Shown here in pieces: positions 31,796 through 42,778 of a stretch of DNA of 64,000 nucleotides. The position numbers and the translations under genes were made by a program. The notes under the pieces are model-generated. The model did no database searches. It was not told the origin of the DNA and saw only the letters and a program-made list of their open reading frames with translations. Source of the DNA: Bolinopsis microptera (taxonomy: Eukaryota; Ctenophora; Tentaculata; Lobata; Bolinopsidae); the NCBI RefSeq assembly GCF_026151205.1, contig NC_087076.1, forward strand, positions 22,624,828 through 22,688,827, in the 5' to 3' direction. Every line of letters starts with the position of its first letter. The first letter of the stretch is position 1.

Positions 31796-33839
31796 TTTAA
31801 CCTGAGCTGTATTATGGACCTTGTATAGCTAGTTATATGCAGATGTAGTCTGGCAAGTATACTTACCTGTAAATTACCGTAGACGTGGTACAGGTAGTAT
31901 CTTTGACATTTTAGACAGCTGCATTGATCCTAGCTTCTTTTTATATATATATAAAAAGAATATATATATTCTATGTTTTATTCATATGCCATTTCTCACT
32001 CATCATCATCACTAGTGCGGGGGTTAGTGGGTTGGCTTTTTCTAGAGTCACATATGATTGCCGAGCCTTTGTACCAACATATCCAGTGCCTAACCTGTGC
32101 CGATATTTTACTGTATATTTCCTTCTACACTTAGCAAATATGTATTATTTCCGGAATGATTATAGTTTCGACGGCCTTTACAATTTCTGCCATGTTACAA
32201 TCTATAGGAATTTAAACTTTTTATCTACTGGTAGAGCTGGTATTGCACTAACTGGATGCATAATTTGGTTGTTCTTGTTGAATGGTATTTTGATAGTTTT
32301 TGTAAATCCTGGAATCGTAAACCCAGGACCCCCTCCTATAGATATTAGGTTGGGGAATAGTAAGGTATTGAATGTTTACTTTCAGAATGTTCAAGGCCTT
32401 ATTCCCTTCGGTGAGCTTAATAATGCCCACCCAATGCTTGATAACACCAAATGTCTTGAGCTTTCAACTTATTTTAATGAGGCAAATATAGATATTGCAA
32501 TACTTAACGAAACTTGGTTTAAAAACTCCATAGCTGATAGCGAATTCCTGCACCCTGATAAATATAAGATATTTCGCTCTGACAGATCTAAGAAAACTCA
32601 TCCACCTGATCCCTCTAATCCGACCCGGTTTAGGAGAAATGGTGGCGGGTTCATGATTGCTGTGAGAGCAGACCTTCAATTATCTTCGAAAGAAATCCGA
32701 CTTAAAGAGGGGGCTGAGATTCTTACTGTGGAGTTTACAACATCAACGGGCATTAAATTTGTTATCTGTACATGTTATCGTGTTGGTACACTGGGCTTTG
32801 CAAATCATGAAAAAATTCTTGGATCTCTGAAAACTCTTCTTCGGAGAAGAGGGCTAAGCAAAGTATTTATCCTAGGAGATTTCAACCTGACTGGAGTCTC
32901 CTGGTCTACCTTGGCCGGCTCCTGTCCTATTGAGCAGATTTTTGTTGAATCTTTTGTAGACCTTGGCCTTCGGCAATGTGTACTTACACCCACCCATTGC
33001 AAAGGCAAAACACTGGACCTTTTGCTCACAAACTCTGACTCTAATATCAGTGACCTAATGGTAGGTGAGCGAGATAGCGTCTGTAAGTCTGATCATTTTC
33101 CAATCAACTTTAAGATCAACATTAAGGTAAATAGGAAGAAGCCGGTTAAGCGTATGTGCTATAACTATAAAAACGTGAACTGGGAGAGGCTAAACCATGA
33201 ACTCCGGCACACAGACTGGAATGCATTGCTTAGTGGCACAGAACCTGAAATTGGGTGGAAAAAATTTAAGGAAAAACTTTTCAATATCACTGACAAATTC
33301 ATCAAGAAATGCTCAGTTAAGACAGATGGACAAGATCCATGGTTTGACTCAGAGTGCTATGATGCATGGTGCAAGAAAATAAGACTGCATAAAGATAGAC
33401 ATAAAAGCGATAGAGCCCAAATAGCGTTCTCCCTTGCCAGGAAAAACTTCAAAAATGTGGTTGCTAAAAAAATGCGAGAAACATTAAATGAATCAGATGA
33501 TAGCGCTCTAATTGTAACAAAAAAATTCTGGTCATATGTAAAATCAAAAACAGCTAGTCAAAGAATTCCTGAGTTTGTAAGCTACAAAGGCATTGTCCGC
33601 AACTGCCCAGAGGACCAGGCCAACTTATTTAATGGCTTTTTCTTCGAGCAGTTCTCTGAAGCATCATTATACGACATAGATATTGATTATTCAAACGATT
33701 GGCGCTTTGATATTGCATTTGACCACCAAAGGGTTCGCAAAATCCTTTCCAATATTAACCCTAACAAAGCTTATGGGCCTGATGGTATTCATGGGAAACT
33801 TTTGAAAAACTGTGCTGTTGGGCTTGCATACCCATTATC

Positions 33840-34160
33840 ACTACTAGCAGGAACCCGTCTAACCCTAAAGTGGTTTCAAGACTCAAGAGACTAAATAATT
33901 ATTACCTATTTAATTCGCGTTTTTGACACCACAAGTTGATGCCGTGGTGTCAGTAAAATGGCACAGATAAATATATATATAAATATATATATATATATTT
34001 CATGGCTGGACTTCTACATAATAAAAGAAAGCGGTTGTGATTAGATCTTCGAAAGTCTTTGCATCGTTTATTTACATCAATTCTCAAATTACTTGTTATA
34101 TAGTAGTGTTGAAAGTATTAATCGATATATATATATATCGTCTCGCTTTATATATAGTAA
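33840..34160. mobile_element. ~320-bp insertion in LINE ORF2
   Basis: Comparison with the copy 1 protein shows extra sequence between the RT segments GLAYPL and SxYNxG. The insert is AT-rich, with (AT)n runs at about 33970-34000 and 34125-34142. It includes the 28-bp LINE-5'-end motif in reverse orientation (34092-34120). ATTAT occurs at both breakpoints and may be a 5-bp duplication. No terminal inverted repeat is clear. Confidence 0.6.
34092..34120. repeat. Shared ~28-bp motif, solo copy
   Basis: CTTGTTATATAGTAGTGTTG plus AAAGTATTA, identical over 28 bases to the LINE 5'-end motifs but away from any LINE start. A more diverged relative lies at about 38967-38998. Confidence 0.7.
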
Positions 34161-36174
34161 GATTATTTCATTCATGTTACAACATTGGGACATTACCTAG
34201 GGAGTGGAAACTGGGACACGTTGTACCCATATATAAAAAAGGTGATAAACATGAGGTTTCAAATTATAGGCCAATATCCCTTACATGCTTAATCACCAAA
34301 GTTCTTGAACGCATAATTAAAGATGAGTTACTTGCACTTACTAACGGCATGATCAACGATAAACAACACGGTTTTCGAGCTGAAAGATCATGTGCAACTA
34401 ATCTTGTAGGTCTATGTGACAGCCTAGCTCTCTCACTGAATGAAAATATGAGAACAGATGTAGTCTATTTTGATTTTGCCAAAGCCTTTGACTTAGTTAA
34501 CCATGATCTTATATTATTTAAGCTAAAGAGCAAATTTGGTATTGATGGGAGGCTACTGAAATTTCTCACTGATTATCTAAGAGACAGGCAACAACAGGTC
34601 TTGATAAGTGGTAAATTTTCTTCCATGAGAAACGCCCAATCTGGTATACCACAAGGGTCAATTTTGGGACCTTTGTTGTTCATTATGTTCATTGATGATA
34701 TATCAGTGGGGATTTCACCAGGCACACAACTGTCACTGTATGCCGATGATACTAAAATTTGGCGTGAGATTGTTTCGGAGTCTGATATCCTGCGACTGCA
34801 GAAGGACATTGATTATCTCCATGACTGGTCACTTTCTAATAAAATGAGATTTCATCCCGACAAATGTAAGGTCCTCACCGTCGCAGGAAGGATATCCGAG
34901 ACAGTTTCCCTCCTTAGTGTCCTACCACTCTTTAACTTTGTATACTCCATGGGAAGAATCGCACTTGACTATGTCGATCATGAAAAGGATCTGGGTGTTT
35001 TTGTGACCAAGAATCTCGACTGGCAAGACCAGTGATCTAAAGTCCTTTCAAAGGCCAACCAAAAATTAGGCATGGCAAGGAGAAATTGCTATTTTGTTCA
35101 AGATGTAAATCGTCGTAGAGTACTGTATCTCACTTTAATGAGAAGTCAATTTGAGCATTGCTCAGTTATATGGAGACCGGTCACCAAATCCCAGATAAGC
35201 AAGCTGGAGGACCTCCAAAAGCGTGCTATTAAGTGGATTCTTCGCGAGGAGTATATGAGTTATCCACCATCCACATACATTCAAAAATGCAGACAGCTTA
35301 AGATTATGCCCATAGAAGACCGCTTCGACTTTCTTGACCTTATTTTCTTCTTTAAAATTGTGAAGCAACATATTCCTGTCACTTTACCCTCATATTTGCA
35401 ACCATTTCAAGGCCACTCAAGGTTAAGAAATAGCCACATGGACCCCTTATGTTTTGTAAGCTCGATCTTACCACGAGCAAGCTCTAACGCTTTTGCTAAG
35501 AACTTTTACTTTAGGACCCATTCCAAATGGAATCATATTCCTCTAGCTATACGTGAGATAGAGACTATTTCTGAGTTCAAAAGCAAATTGACCTCCTACA
35601 TGTGGGATAAAATTCTGCCGGAGGACTTTGATTATGATCTAGATTATTCCCTCGAGACAGAGATGTGAGGCAGTTTACCTAACGCTAAAAATATGTTCAT
35701 AAGAGTTTAAATCCCTGTTGTCTGTATTTCTCATTTCTCATTTTAGTGCATATCATCACATCATGGATTTCACTTTATTATATGATTTTATTGCTTTTGA
35801 TATTTTTGTGTGTTTCTATTTGAAATTCTATTTTAAATTCAAGATTTTCGTGGGCCCATACTTGTGCAGGAGGTGCATTTTGCTCTCAACATCTGTGTTT
35901 TGGTGACCCTCAGGTCCTTTGATTACATACATTTTGTCTTAGAAAATCTGATTTTATCGGAGTCTTATACTTAACTTTTGAGAAAATTTAATGTTGTTCA
36001 TTCATTGTGTAAATTTGTATGTAATTGATCGATTTGAAAGATTTCAATAAAAAATATGCTAATTTTTATCCTAATAACATTCTAATAATATGCTAATAAT
36101 ATCCTAACGAGTTGTTATTTTAGGAATCACGGGTCAGATGGTATCAACGATATTCCACCACACAGCAATAATAG

Positions 36175-36231
36175 TATACTAATACTACTACTATAGTAGT
36201 ACTACTAGTAGTACTAGTAGTAGTAGTAGCA
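36175..36231. repeat. TAG/CTA microsatellite before the GPCR start
   Basis: A 55-bp run of TAC/TAG trinucleotides with mirror symmetry ends six bases before the ATG of the GPCR at 36237, so it lies in its probable 5'UTR. Confidence 0.8.
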
Positions 36232-36236
36232 ACAAG

Positions 36237-37394
36237 ATGCAGACAAATAATTGGGAAGGGTCAGCCACACTTTCAACTTCTTCCTACACCCCCACAAACT
36301 GGGAGGACATTGATCGTAAAACTCTTCATGGAATAACGGACAATTACGTAGAGCGGACTATTTTGATAACTTGGGCGATGACAGTTTTAGTTTTGTCACT
36401 TATCGGAGACAGCATAATACTAGTGAGCACTGTAAAGTATAACGCTATAAAGCTGCACAAGGTAATAGTGGCTGTGATGCAGCACCTTACAGTTATTGAC
36501 ATTCTGCTCGCTCTGTTCGAAGTGTTACCCACCACAGTGGCACTGGTTGCAGACGGTGGGGTGGTCGGAGTGTTCCTCGGACATGTTGGCATCCACACCA
36601 AGAACATGTGTGTTTCAGCGACTGTGCTGTTTAACTGTGCCATGACAATCCTAAAGCTGGTATATTTAAAGTATCCTCTGAGAACTGCAGGACTGTCAGC
36701 AGTGCTTGGTCACAAGATATGCGCGGCTCTGTGGAGTCTGATGTTGTGTTTCTATCTGCCCCTCATCGTGGGCAGCATGTTGTACATCAGGGACGATATC
36801 TACTTCGACTACAAATCTTACACGTTCTCCTACAACGAACACTTTGCTCCAATCTGGTTGAATTGGTACACTTTAATCTGCTCTAGTGTTCTTCTCATTA
36901 CTCCCTGTCTTGTCCTCGTGGTCACATCCGTCCTCATCTTCGTAGTAGCGCACAAAGCAGCATCTCGACATGGAGGGAGACTGCGGAGGGAGGGTGCTGT
37001 AACAGTGCTGCTAACAGTGGGGGTCTTCTTTATTTCCTTCCTGCCTATCTGTCTGGTAGACCTGGTCTGGAACGTTAACAAACGTTTTCATTTCAATATC
37101 ACATTCCTTAGGGCGGTACATTTCCTTACTTACTTAAACATTATGGCTAACTTTTTTGTGTATTCCCTTACCGTGAGAAGCTTTAGAGCATTTTTGAGTA
37201 AGAAAATATCACACATCTTCTTTTTGTTTGGTTTATCCAAAGGTAAAGGGCCATTTACGGGATTGTTCACAAACAAGGGTTCAAATCAATTAAAGTACAA
37301 CAGGTCTAGGACAGGATCTTGCCCCAACTTATCATCAAGCAAGCACGTCAGAAGTCTTCCCAAAATATTTTTATCTCCTCATCTGGCAAGCTAA
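36237..37394 (+). CDS. Orphan class A (rhodopsin-like) GPCR, 385 aa
   Basis: A single-exon receptor. ATG at 36237 (AACAAGATGC). The N-terminus is Ser/Thr-rich and lacks a clear signal peptide. TM1 has GDSIILVSTVKYNA, the loop has IKLHKV, TM2 has LTVIDILLAL, and the DRY box is replaced by LKYPLRT. TM5 is long (LICSSVLLITPCLVLVVTSVLIF). TM6 has FFISFLPICLVDLVW. TM7 has NIMANFFVYSLT in place of NPxxY. The basic C-tail is longer than in its relative at 20098-21087. The usual TM3 Cys sits in an atypical context (KNMCVSA), so the disulphide is less certain. Plasma-membrane signalling through G proteins is inferred from the fold; the ligand is unknown. Confidence 0.85.
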   Translation: MQTNNWEGSATLSTSSYTPTNWEDIDRKTLHGITDNYVERTILITWAMTVLVLSLIGDSIILVSTVKYNAIKLHKVIVAVMQHLTVIDILLALFEVLPTTVALVADGGVVGVFLGHVGIHTKNMCVSATVLFNCAMTILKLVYLKYPLRTAGLSAVLGHKICAALWSLMLCFYLPLIVGSMLYIRDDIYFDYKSYTFSYNEHFAPIWLNWYTLICSSVLLITPCLVLVVTSVLIFVVAHKAASRHGGRLRREGAVTVLLTVGVFFISFLPICLVDLVWNVNKRFHFNITFLRAVHFLTYLNIMANFFVYSLTVRSFRAFLSKKISHIFFLFGLSKGKGPFTGLFTNKGSNQLKYNRSRTGSCPNLSSSKHVRSLPKIFLSPHLAS

Positions 37395-39589
37395 AGCACA
37401 TCAACTTAAAGTCTGCATCTTCCGACGGTACATTCAGCAGTTAAAAACCTATTTCTGCTCAAGTCAAATAGATCAGGTACCTGCAACTGGTATTTTACTT
37501 GAAAATGCATAATTTTTAGTGTGCACTTTCAACTTTGAACTTTTACAGTTATTGTTAGAAATGATTATTTGCTTTCCAAATGAAAATAATCCTCTTTTGC
37601 CATGTTGAAATTCATCAAGGATGGAGCTAGATACAATTCCTTATAGTTATACTCTTATAGACTGTATCGATATTTTATCGAGAATCAATCATACTCGTAG
37701 AGCATTTAAATTATTTCAATCGGTATTGATTTTTATCCTGATGCAGTGTCTTATTGTCAGCTATTTACCTTGTACTCCGTTTTCTTTTTTTACCGTACAG
37801 TGTAGTACGTGTTGGACTTCGATTTTCATTTCTTTCTTTTCTTAATAATTCGGCGGCTGCTTTTCTCTATTTTTTATCAGCAGTACCGTTTAGTTCATTC
37901 TACGTTTTATTTGGAGCTATGTTATTTAAAATTGTGGTGCTAAACAGAAACTCCCACAACACTACTCAACTCACATTCTTTGAATGTATTAAACGTTATC
38001 TCAACTCACAGTCACGTAACTCTATTTGCCGTCATCTCCGCTGTGTTTATAATATATTAGTTTTACTAATTACAACACTACAAATCTATTACATTTATTG
38101 AGAAAATTATGTAATGTAACGCGATGGAAGTTCTTTAAGCGGGCAATTCCAGTCCAAATCCTGGAAACATGACATAAAAGATTCGTTTTTACTTGTTTGG
38201 ATGAAAAGCTCTAATATAATATATTCCTCTTCCCTCTTCGTAGCCCGGATTAAACAACAATATGCAGTTTCATATCTTTTTGTGGAATGAGGTGCATTAA
38301 ACTGAAAAAGTAAGTATCATACAAGTGACTTATCAATTTTAATAGATTTTGAACCAATTATTTTGTGAAAAGTTTACATTAAGTTTGACAGATGGGATGC
38401 ATATGAATTTCCTCAAAATTGTTACAACGTAGCTTGAGCGCCGCTCATGGTCAGTCTATTATAAATAGACAACGGTTTCTGGTGCACAATAAAACGATCA
38501 AATGGTATAATTAAAATGATTAAAAACAAAATCGAAACAGTTTTAACTCGAGTACTGGACGTGACAGGTGTGCCAAACCTGAAAATTTGTAAACATTTAA
38601 AAAGTAATCTATGCGGTCCTGCATTGTATTTATGCCTATGGGATAATTAAAATGCAAAAAGATATTAACTTCGAGATTTCGTGATATATCAACTTTTTAT
38701 ACAAAACATGCAGCACGTAATATCTTGGAGTGCAAATATAAATAATATAAGTTTTTAACTTTACAAATTGGTAAACAAATTATTAAGATAAAAACACTTT
38801 TTTTCTCGTCGTTAATAACAACAGTGCGATAATTTTCGATAATGTTCATAATTATGCACTGAATGTATATTATTATATAATTATATTGTATACAGTGATC
38901 AACCTTTGATTAACATTTAACACCATGGGTATATCGCAATTTCGGGTTGGATCATAGATTAATTATAAAGTTATTAGTAGTGTTGACTGTTGAAAGCATT
39001 AAAACCCTAATGCATTTTATAGTCATAATGGTTGTTTTTGATCCAATACTAATGCTATTAATGTTTTTGCATTTTATTTCGTTAATTTAAAACAGTCCTC
39101 CAGCTAAAACGACAAAATATAAATATATTAAGTTACAGTAGTTCGGGATCGATTAAGTACCTTACGGAAATTAATTGTACGCTGGAGGCCCTAGAGTTCA
39201 TTTTTAATGTTGAAATAAAGTCTGTCCGTTGAATATTTTCCCCAAAAGTATTCCACTACAAACTTTTTTCCCAGGATATGAATAATTTTTAATTTCGGTC
39301 AAATTCAATTTATATAATCGGACTAAATTATATCAAACAACTGCTTTTCTTGCCTTGAACAAATTTCAGATTTTTAATGCTTTGAATGCATCCGAGATTT
39401 CAATTTCAATGCCCGTTTAAAATCCTGTCCGTTCACGTGATGTCCTTTCCAACGTCCGGTAAGCTAGAGAGAGATATAATCTGAATAGTTCTGGGGACGA
39501 GTTGTGAGACGTGGTCGTTTCGTCGCTTCGTGCATTATCATGCTTTCTTCGCTCGAGGAAGTTTTTAACTAGTAGTAACTAGTAGTACC
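37395..39589. other. AT-rich spacer with one dispersed repeat
   Basis: Begins with the GPCR 3'UTR. At 38067-38105 a ~38-bp stretch (CTAATTACAACACTACAAAT then CATTACATTTATTGAG-like) recurs at about 58320-58355. The open frames at 37621-38101 have hydrophobic translations but no recognised family and low-GC codon use; I do not call them genes. Confidence 0.4.
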
Positions 39590-39795
39590 ATCGGCATAAA
39601 GTCTCCAGGACGAACCTCTTCTATCAAGGGTTCGCATTAAGTGTCCAGGGTGAACATCGTCCATCAAGGGGTCGCATTAAGTGTCCAGGGTGAACATCGT
39701 CCATCAAGGGGTCGCATTAAGTGTCCAGGGTGAACATCGTCCATCAAGGGTTCGCATTAAGTGTCCAGGGTGAACATCGTCCATCAAGGGGTCGC
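39590..39795. repeat. 40-bp minisatellite, five copies
   Basis: Unit GTCGCATTAAGTGTCCAGGG plus TGAACATCGTCCATCAAGGG, repeated five times with the first copy diverged. The last unit contains the stop codon of the minus-strand ORF at 39784-40911, so array length and the ORF end are linked. Confidence 0.9.
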
Positions 39796-40911
39796 GACAT
39801 CCATTTCAATTGATGGTGTTGTTCCTGCGGTTGCTTGATCGAAGCGGGTCAATTTGAGAGTATAGCCTGTAAAAGCAATGACCCATCCAAAGAATTCAAA
39901 ATATTTTTGTGCCTTGAAGGACAAAAATAAATAGTATATGAAGGAATCTTCCATGATTTCTTCAGGTGGAAGGAATTCTTTGACGTCACTTTCTTCTAAG
40001 AAAAAGCCTGTGTGATCTTGTATTAGCTCACAAAATGTGTTATTGTACACGAAGTCCTTCAGCAAGGGGGGACAAATGACCCAGAACGCTTGTCCAGCCT
40101 GAGTGGAAAGTTCCTCAGGTGCCAATAAAACCCATGTAAGGTCGTCTACCAAAAGCTCTTTGATAAATTCACACGTTTTTGGTGATTCCAGCATGAGTTT
40201 TAGTTTGCCTGCTTTGAGATCAGCGTCCTTAGATGCATTCCATACATTTATCATGAGCTCACCTTTTCTCGCTTTCTGCAAAAATACCCTCAAAAGTTTT
40301 AGTTCGATGTTGTCCGCTTCCGCTTGAGATATTGGCTTGAAGTCTCTTTTGTGAAGCCAGCACGAGTAACTGTTCTGGAGTGAGACTTGGACCTCTGGGG
40401 GCACAGGTTCTATCGATTTGTTGAGCAGGGAGTCTGAGACAGAAGTTGTGTTGTCCGTTATAGTTGATGGTCCTAAACCAGTTATGTTATCATTGGCGGC
40501 TATCTGTTCAGTCATTGCGCTTGTTTCAAGTTCATCTGGGTTGTTAAGAGCAGATTCATTGACATGTATAATGACAATATTTGGTTTTGCAGTGGATTCT
40601 GTAGTTAGAATGTCGTCAAAGATTTCATAAACAAGATCGTCTGGTGCTTCAGACGATTCTTTCTGATGGTCCAAATTGTGTTCGTCAAGGCTGCAATATA
40701 TCCTGTCCTCGTCTTCAACTGGATCGTTCTTTTTACTAGAAACTTCAACTTCTAGAGGGCTCAAGCTTAGCGAATGCATTTGAACGTCAGTAGAACGGCT
40801 CACAGACTCCGTATTTTCATTCGCACTTGTTGACTTAGTATTCAGCAGATGGTTCGAAAATGCAAGCGGAGCACTTTTATCCTTTCGCCTATCTGAAATT
40901 TTTTTAATCAT
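39784..40911 (-). CDS. Unrecognised protein, 375 aa
   Basis: An open frame of 375 codons. The N-terminal half is acidic, Ser/Thr-rich and probably disordered. The C-terminal part (~190-350) is richer in Leu/Phe/Trp and reads like a folded globular domain (CWLHKRDFKPIS, LLVDDLTWVLLAPEEL, KAQKYFEFFGWVIAFTGYTL). I do not recognise the fold. The ATG at 40911 gives MIKKISDRRK; alternatively TTTCAG at about 40894 is a splice acceptor and this is a last exon. It lies just downstream of the adhesion GPCR C-terminus on the same strand, but the phases do not match a simple alternative last exon of that gene. Confidence 0.5.
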   Translation of the reverse strand: MIKKISDRRKDKSAPLAFSNHLLNTKSTSANENTESVSRSTDVQMHSLSLSPLEVEVSSKKNDPVEDEDRIYCSLDEHNLDHQKESSEAPDDLVYEIFDDILTTESTAKPNIVIIHVNESALNNPDELETSAMTEQIAANDNITGLGPSTITDNTTSVSDSLLNKSIEPVPPEVQVSLQNSYSCWLHKRDFKPISQAEADNIELKLLRVFLQKARKGELMINVWNASKDADLKAGKLKLMLESPKTCEFIKELLVDDLTWVLLAPEELSTQAGQAFWVICPPLLKDFVYNNTFCELIQDHTGFFLEESDVKEFLPPEEIMEDSFIYYLFLSFKAQKYFEFFGWVIAFTGYTLKLTRFDQATAGTTPSIEMDVATP

Positions 40912-41050
40912 TTCACTTTCCGTCTCCAGGAATTGATAAATTAATAATTCATTAACATTTCATTTTCTTAACTGCTCCTGGCAGAGAACAAGCATATAAT
41001 ATCATTAATAACAAACATGAAAAATGGTAATAATATTAATCAGAATGGAA

Positions 41051-41197
41051 TCATAAAGTGTCTCCACCTTTGTCGCCGGTGCTTAAATCAGTATTTGACA
41101 GCACAGGAGCGTTCCTTTTGTATTGTTTGAATTTTAGTTTCCAGAATTTTTCGGTTTCTGCATCCAGCAAAACGTTAATCAGGAATATGAATAAACC
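41051..41197 (-). CDS. Adhesion GPCR, last exon (TM7 end, C-tail)
   Basis: Acceptor CTCCAG precedes the exon in phase 0. It reads GLFIFLINVLLDAETEKFW, the QGxFIF...L block typical of adhesion-GPCR TM7, then a short basic tail (KLKFKQYKRN) ending at a TGA. With the preceding exon it forms NAPQ|GLFIFLINVL. The tail is about 40 residues, short for the family. Confidence 0.85.
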   Translation of the reverse strand, partial: GLFIFLINVLLDAETEKFWKLKFKQYKRNAPVLSNTDLSTGDKGGDTL

Positions 41198-41426
41198 CTG
41201 GAGTAAAGATTTGATTAAAATGAATATGCTGAGATGCAATGTGAAAGCTGTAATGTGAATAAATAATGGCAAAAAAATCTTGTTTACTTGATAAAGGCCA
41301 AAAGTACCATACACTCACTTTCAGTGCAGCACTCAAAGTGTCGAAACATTTAAAAACGTTGATTAAAAATTGTTTAAACTAACGGTTCAAACATTTTTTT
41401 TGGAATTATAGTAGTTGTTCTCTTAC

Positions 41427-41570
41427 TTGAGGAGCGTTGAAAACAATAAAAAGCCACCTTAAGACAAGGCTGATTTTACCATAGTTCGAATCATTCATCA
41501 AAAGGAAAAATCCAATGATCCAACTCAAACCCAGCATTATTGACACAGCGAGAGCTGACCGAAGCTGCCT
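41427..41570 (-). CDS. Adhesion GPCR exon (TM6, start of TM7)
   Basis: Acceptor TTTTCAG and donor GTAAGA frame 48 codons in phase 0. The translation RQLRSALAVSIMLGLSWIIG is the ICL3/TM6 block of family B2, where GLSWIIG stands for the family's GxxWxxG. LRWLFIVFNAPQ begins TM7. Confidence 0.85.
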
Positions 41571-42229
41571 CTGAAAATAAATGATTGATAATCTTTATCA
41601 AATGATCTATAAATCGAAAAACTTTCAAATAAACATTCAAAATTTAATACACTATGAATATCGTATAGAATGATATTTTTACTTCATTTGCATTCCGCAT
41701 GTGCCAGCTCATTAAAATAATAATCTGGGCAACAAAAGATTCAGTAAATCGTTTTTTCAAAATGACTTAAAACTTATCAAAACTCGACCAAATTATTTAA
41801 TAATTTGGCCTCAAGAACAGACAATCATACGGAAAGATTATAGCATAGTTTTTGTGCTAGACTGAGATGTTTATATTTATTATCTCGATCTCGAAAATAT
41901 TCTTTTTATTTTCAGTGTCGATTTTTCAGTCATTTCTATAACTAGGTAGTGCGCCATCGACAGTGAGCTGCGCGTGCCGACTGTAGGATGGTTTTTTGCG
42001 CTAATTTCGGCCAGCACAATTTTCTTCAAACAAATAGATATTGAGTATCCTTCAGCTTCCCGACCTCCAATTGCAACCAAAATTGGTAAGCTTACTCATA
42101 GACTTACAAGGAAAGTGCCCGAAAAATTTAAAGCATATCTAACCATCAGACATTATGTTACAGCTAAAAGCAGGGTATTTTGCCCCATTTTGATCACTAT
42201 ATCAACTCCGATATCCACCAAATTTTTCA

Positions 42230-42530
42230 GACAGTTGTGAAAGTCCTATTGGAAGGTCGTCGCCAATTTTCAGAATGATCTCATTTAAGGAACTAAAAAT
42301 ATATCCGAATAATACGACAAAAATCAACGAATTTGGTCAAATTACGCGACTTTACAGCTACTTTTGCTTCAAAAGCCGCGCACCATCAAATATGGCACCT
42401 AGGCGAAACTCACTGATCTTTCCAAAAAGGTATGACAAATTTGGTATTGTGAAAATTCTCACAGTCTCTAGAAAACAGTGGTACAAAAAATTTTAAAATC
42501 CGAGCAAGTTTATTTTTATCGTGCAGCTCC
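42230..42530 (-). repeat. Dispersed repeat, copy 2
   Basis: Inverted relative of 21869-22190. It lies in an intron of the adhesion GPCR gene. Confidence 0.75.
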
Positions 42531-42615
42531 TACTATAACTACGGTTGCAACAAACAACAGTCAACAACAAATTTATAAATAGATCAAAGTTAATTTACTA
42601 AATTTTAAAACTTAC

Positions 42616-42778
42616 GATTCTCAGTTTGGTGTTTGAATCGCCAGTTTGTTGAGCCTTAGTCTTGGTTGCTATCAAAATAACACGTGCAATGAAGATGAAC
42701 ATAATCCAGTTGGAAGCTACTCCTAACACGACAGGTCCATAGAAACTAACTAGTCCGTAAGGGTACTTGATGAAGCAT
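42616..42778 (-). CDS. Adhesion GPCR exon (ECL2 Cys, TM5, ICL3)
   Basis: Acceptor TTTCCAG, donor ATC|GTAAG. The translation reads CFIKYPYGLVSFYGPVVLGV then ASNWIMFIFIARVILIATK, the conserved ECL2 cysteine and TM5 of adhesion GPCRs (C...FxGPVxxxxxxN). It joins the upstream exon in phase 2 (AC|A, Thr) and the downstream exon in phase 0. Confidence 0.85.

Larger units (their letters stand above)
32140..35668 (+). pseudogene. LINE ORF2, disrupted copy
   Basis: The open frame extends upstream to 31924 but without an ATG; the first ATG is at 32140. A transmembrane-like segment (GCIIWLFLLNGILIVFV) is followed by NPGIVNPGP and the APE endonuclease (YFQNVQGL, LNETWF, LGDFNLTG, KSDHFPI). The reverse transcriptase starts, is cut at about 33840 after GLAYPLS, and resumes at about 34160 with LFHSCYNIGTLPREW, then YFDFAKAFDLVNH, PQGSILGPLLF and YADDTKIW (about 34740). 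One TGA at 35033-35035 interrupts the thumb; the same frame continues to 35668. The hydrophobic-NPGP-endonuclease order is the same as in copy 1. Confidence 0.85.
29936..36055 (+). mobile_element. AlkB-esterase LINE, copy 2
   Basis: The same two-ORF layout as copy 1: 5' region, ORF1 (30428-31795), spacer, ORF2 (first ATG 32140, to 35668), 3'UTR and an AATAAAAAA end near 36050. ATATGCTAAT-type repeats lie on both sides (29890-29925 and 36053-36110), consistent with insertion in or duplication of that sequence. ORF2 is split by a ~320-bp insertion and has one in-frame TGA near 35033, so this copy cannot make full ORF2. Protein divergence from copy 1 is large, so these are two subfamilies rather than one recent burst. 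Confidence 0.85.

Noticed and set aside
31924-32139. ORF2 start at 31924 in LINE copy 2
   Set aside because: The first codon is TTG. The first in-frame ATG is at 32140, just before the hydrophobic segment.
32310-32335. Calling the NPGP a canonical 2A ribosome-skipping peptide
   Set aside because: The required D(V/I)E before xNPGP is absent in both copies, so activity cannot be assumed. Kept as a finding with that caveat.
37621-38101. Hydrophobic small membrane proteins
   Set aside because: Phe/Leu-rich translation is expected from AT-rich DNA; no start context or conserved motif.
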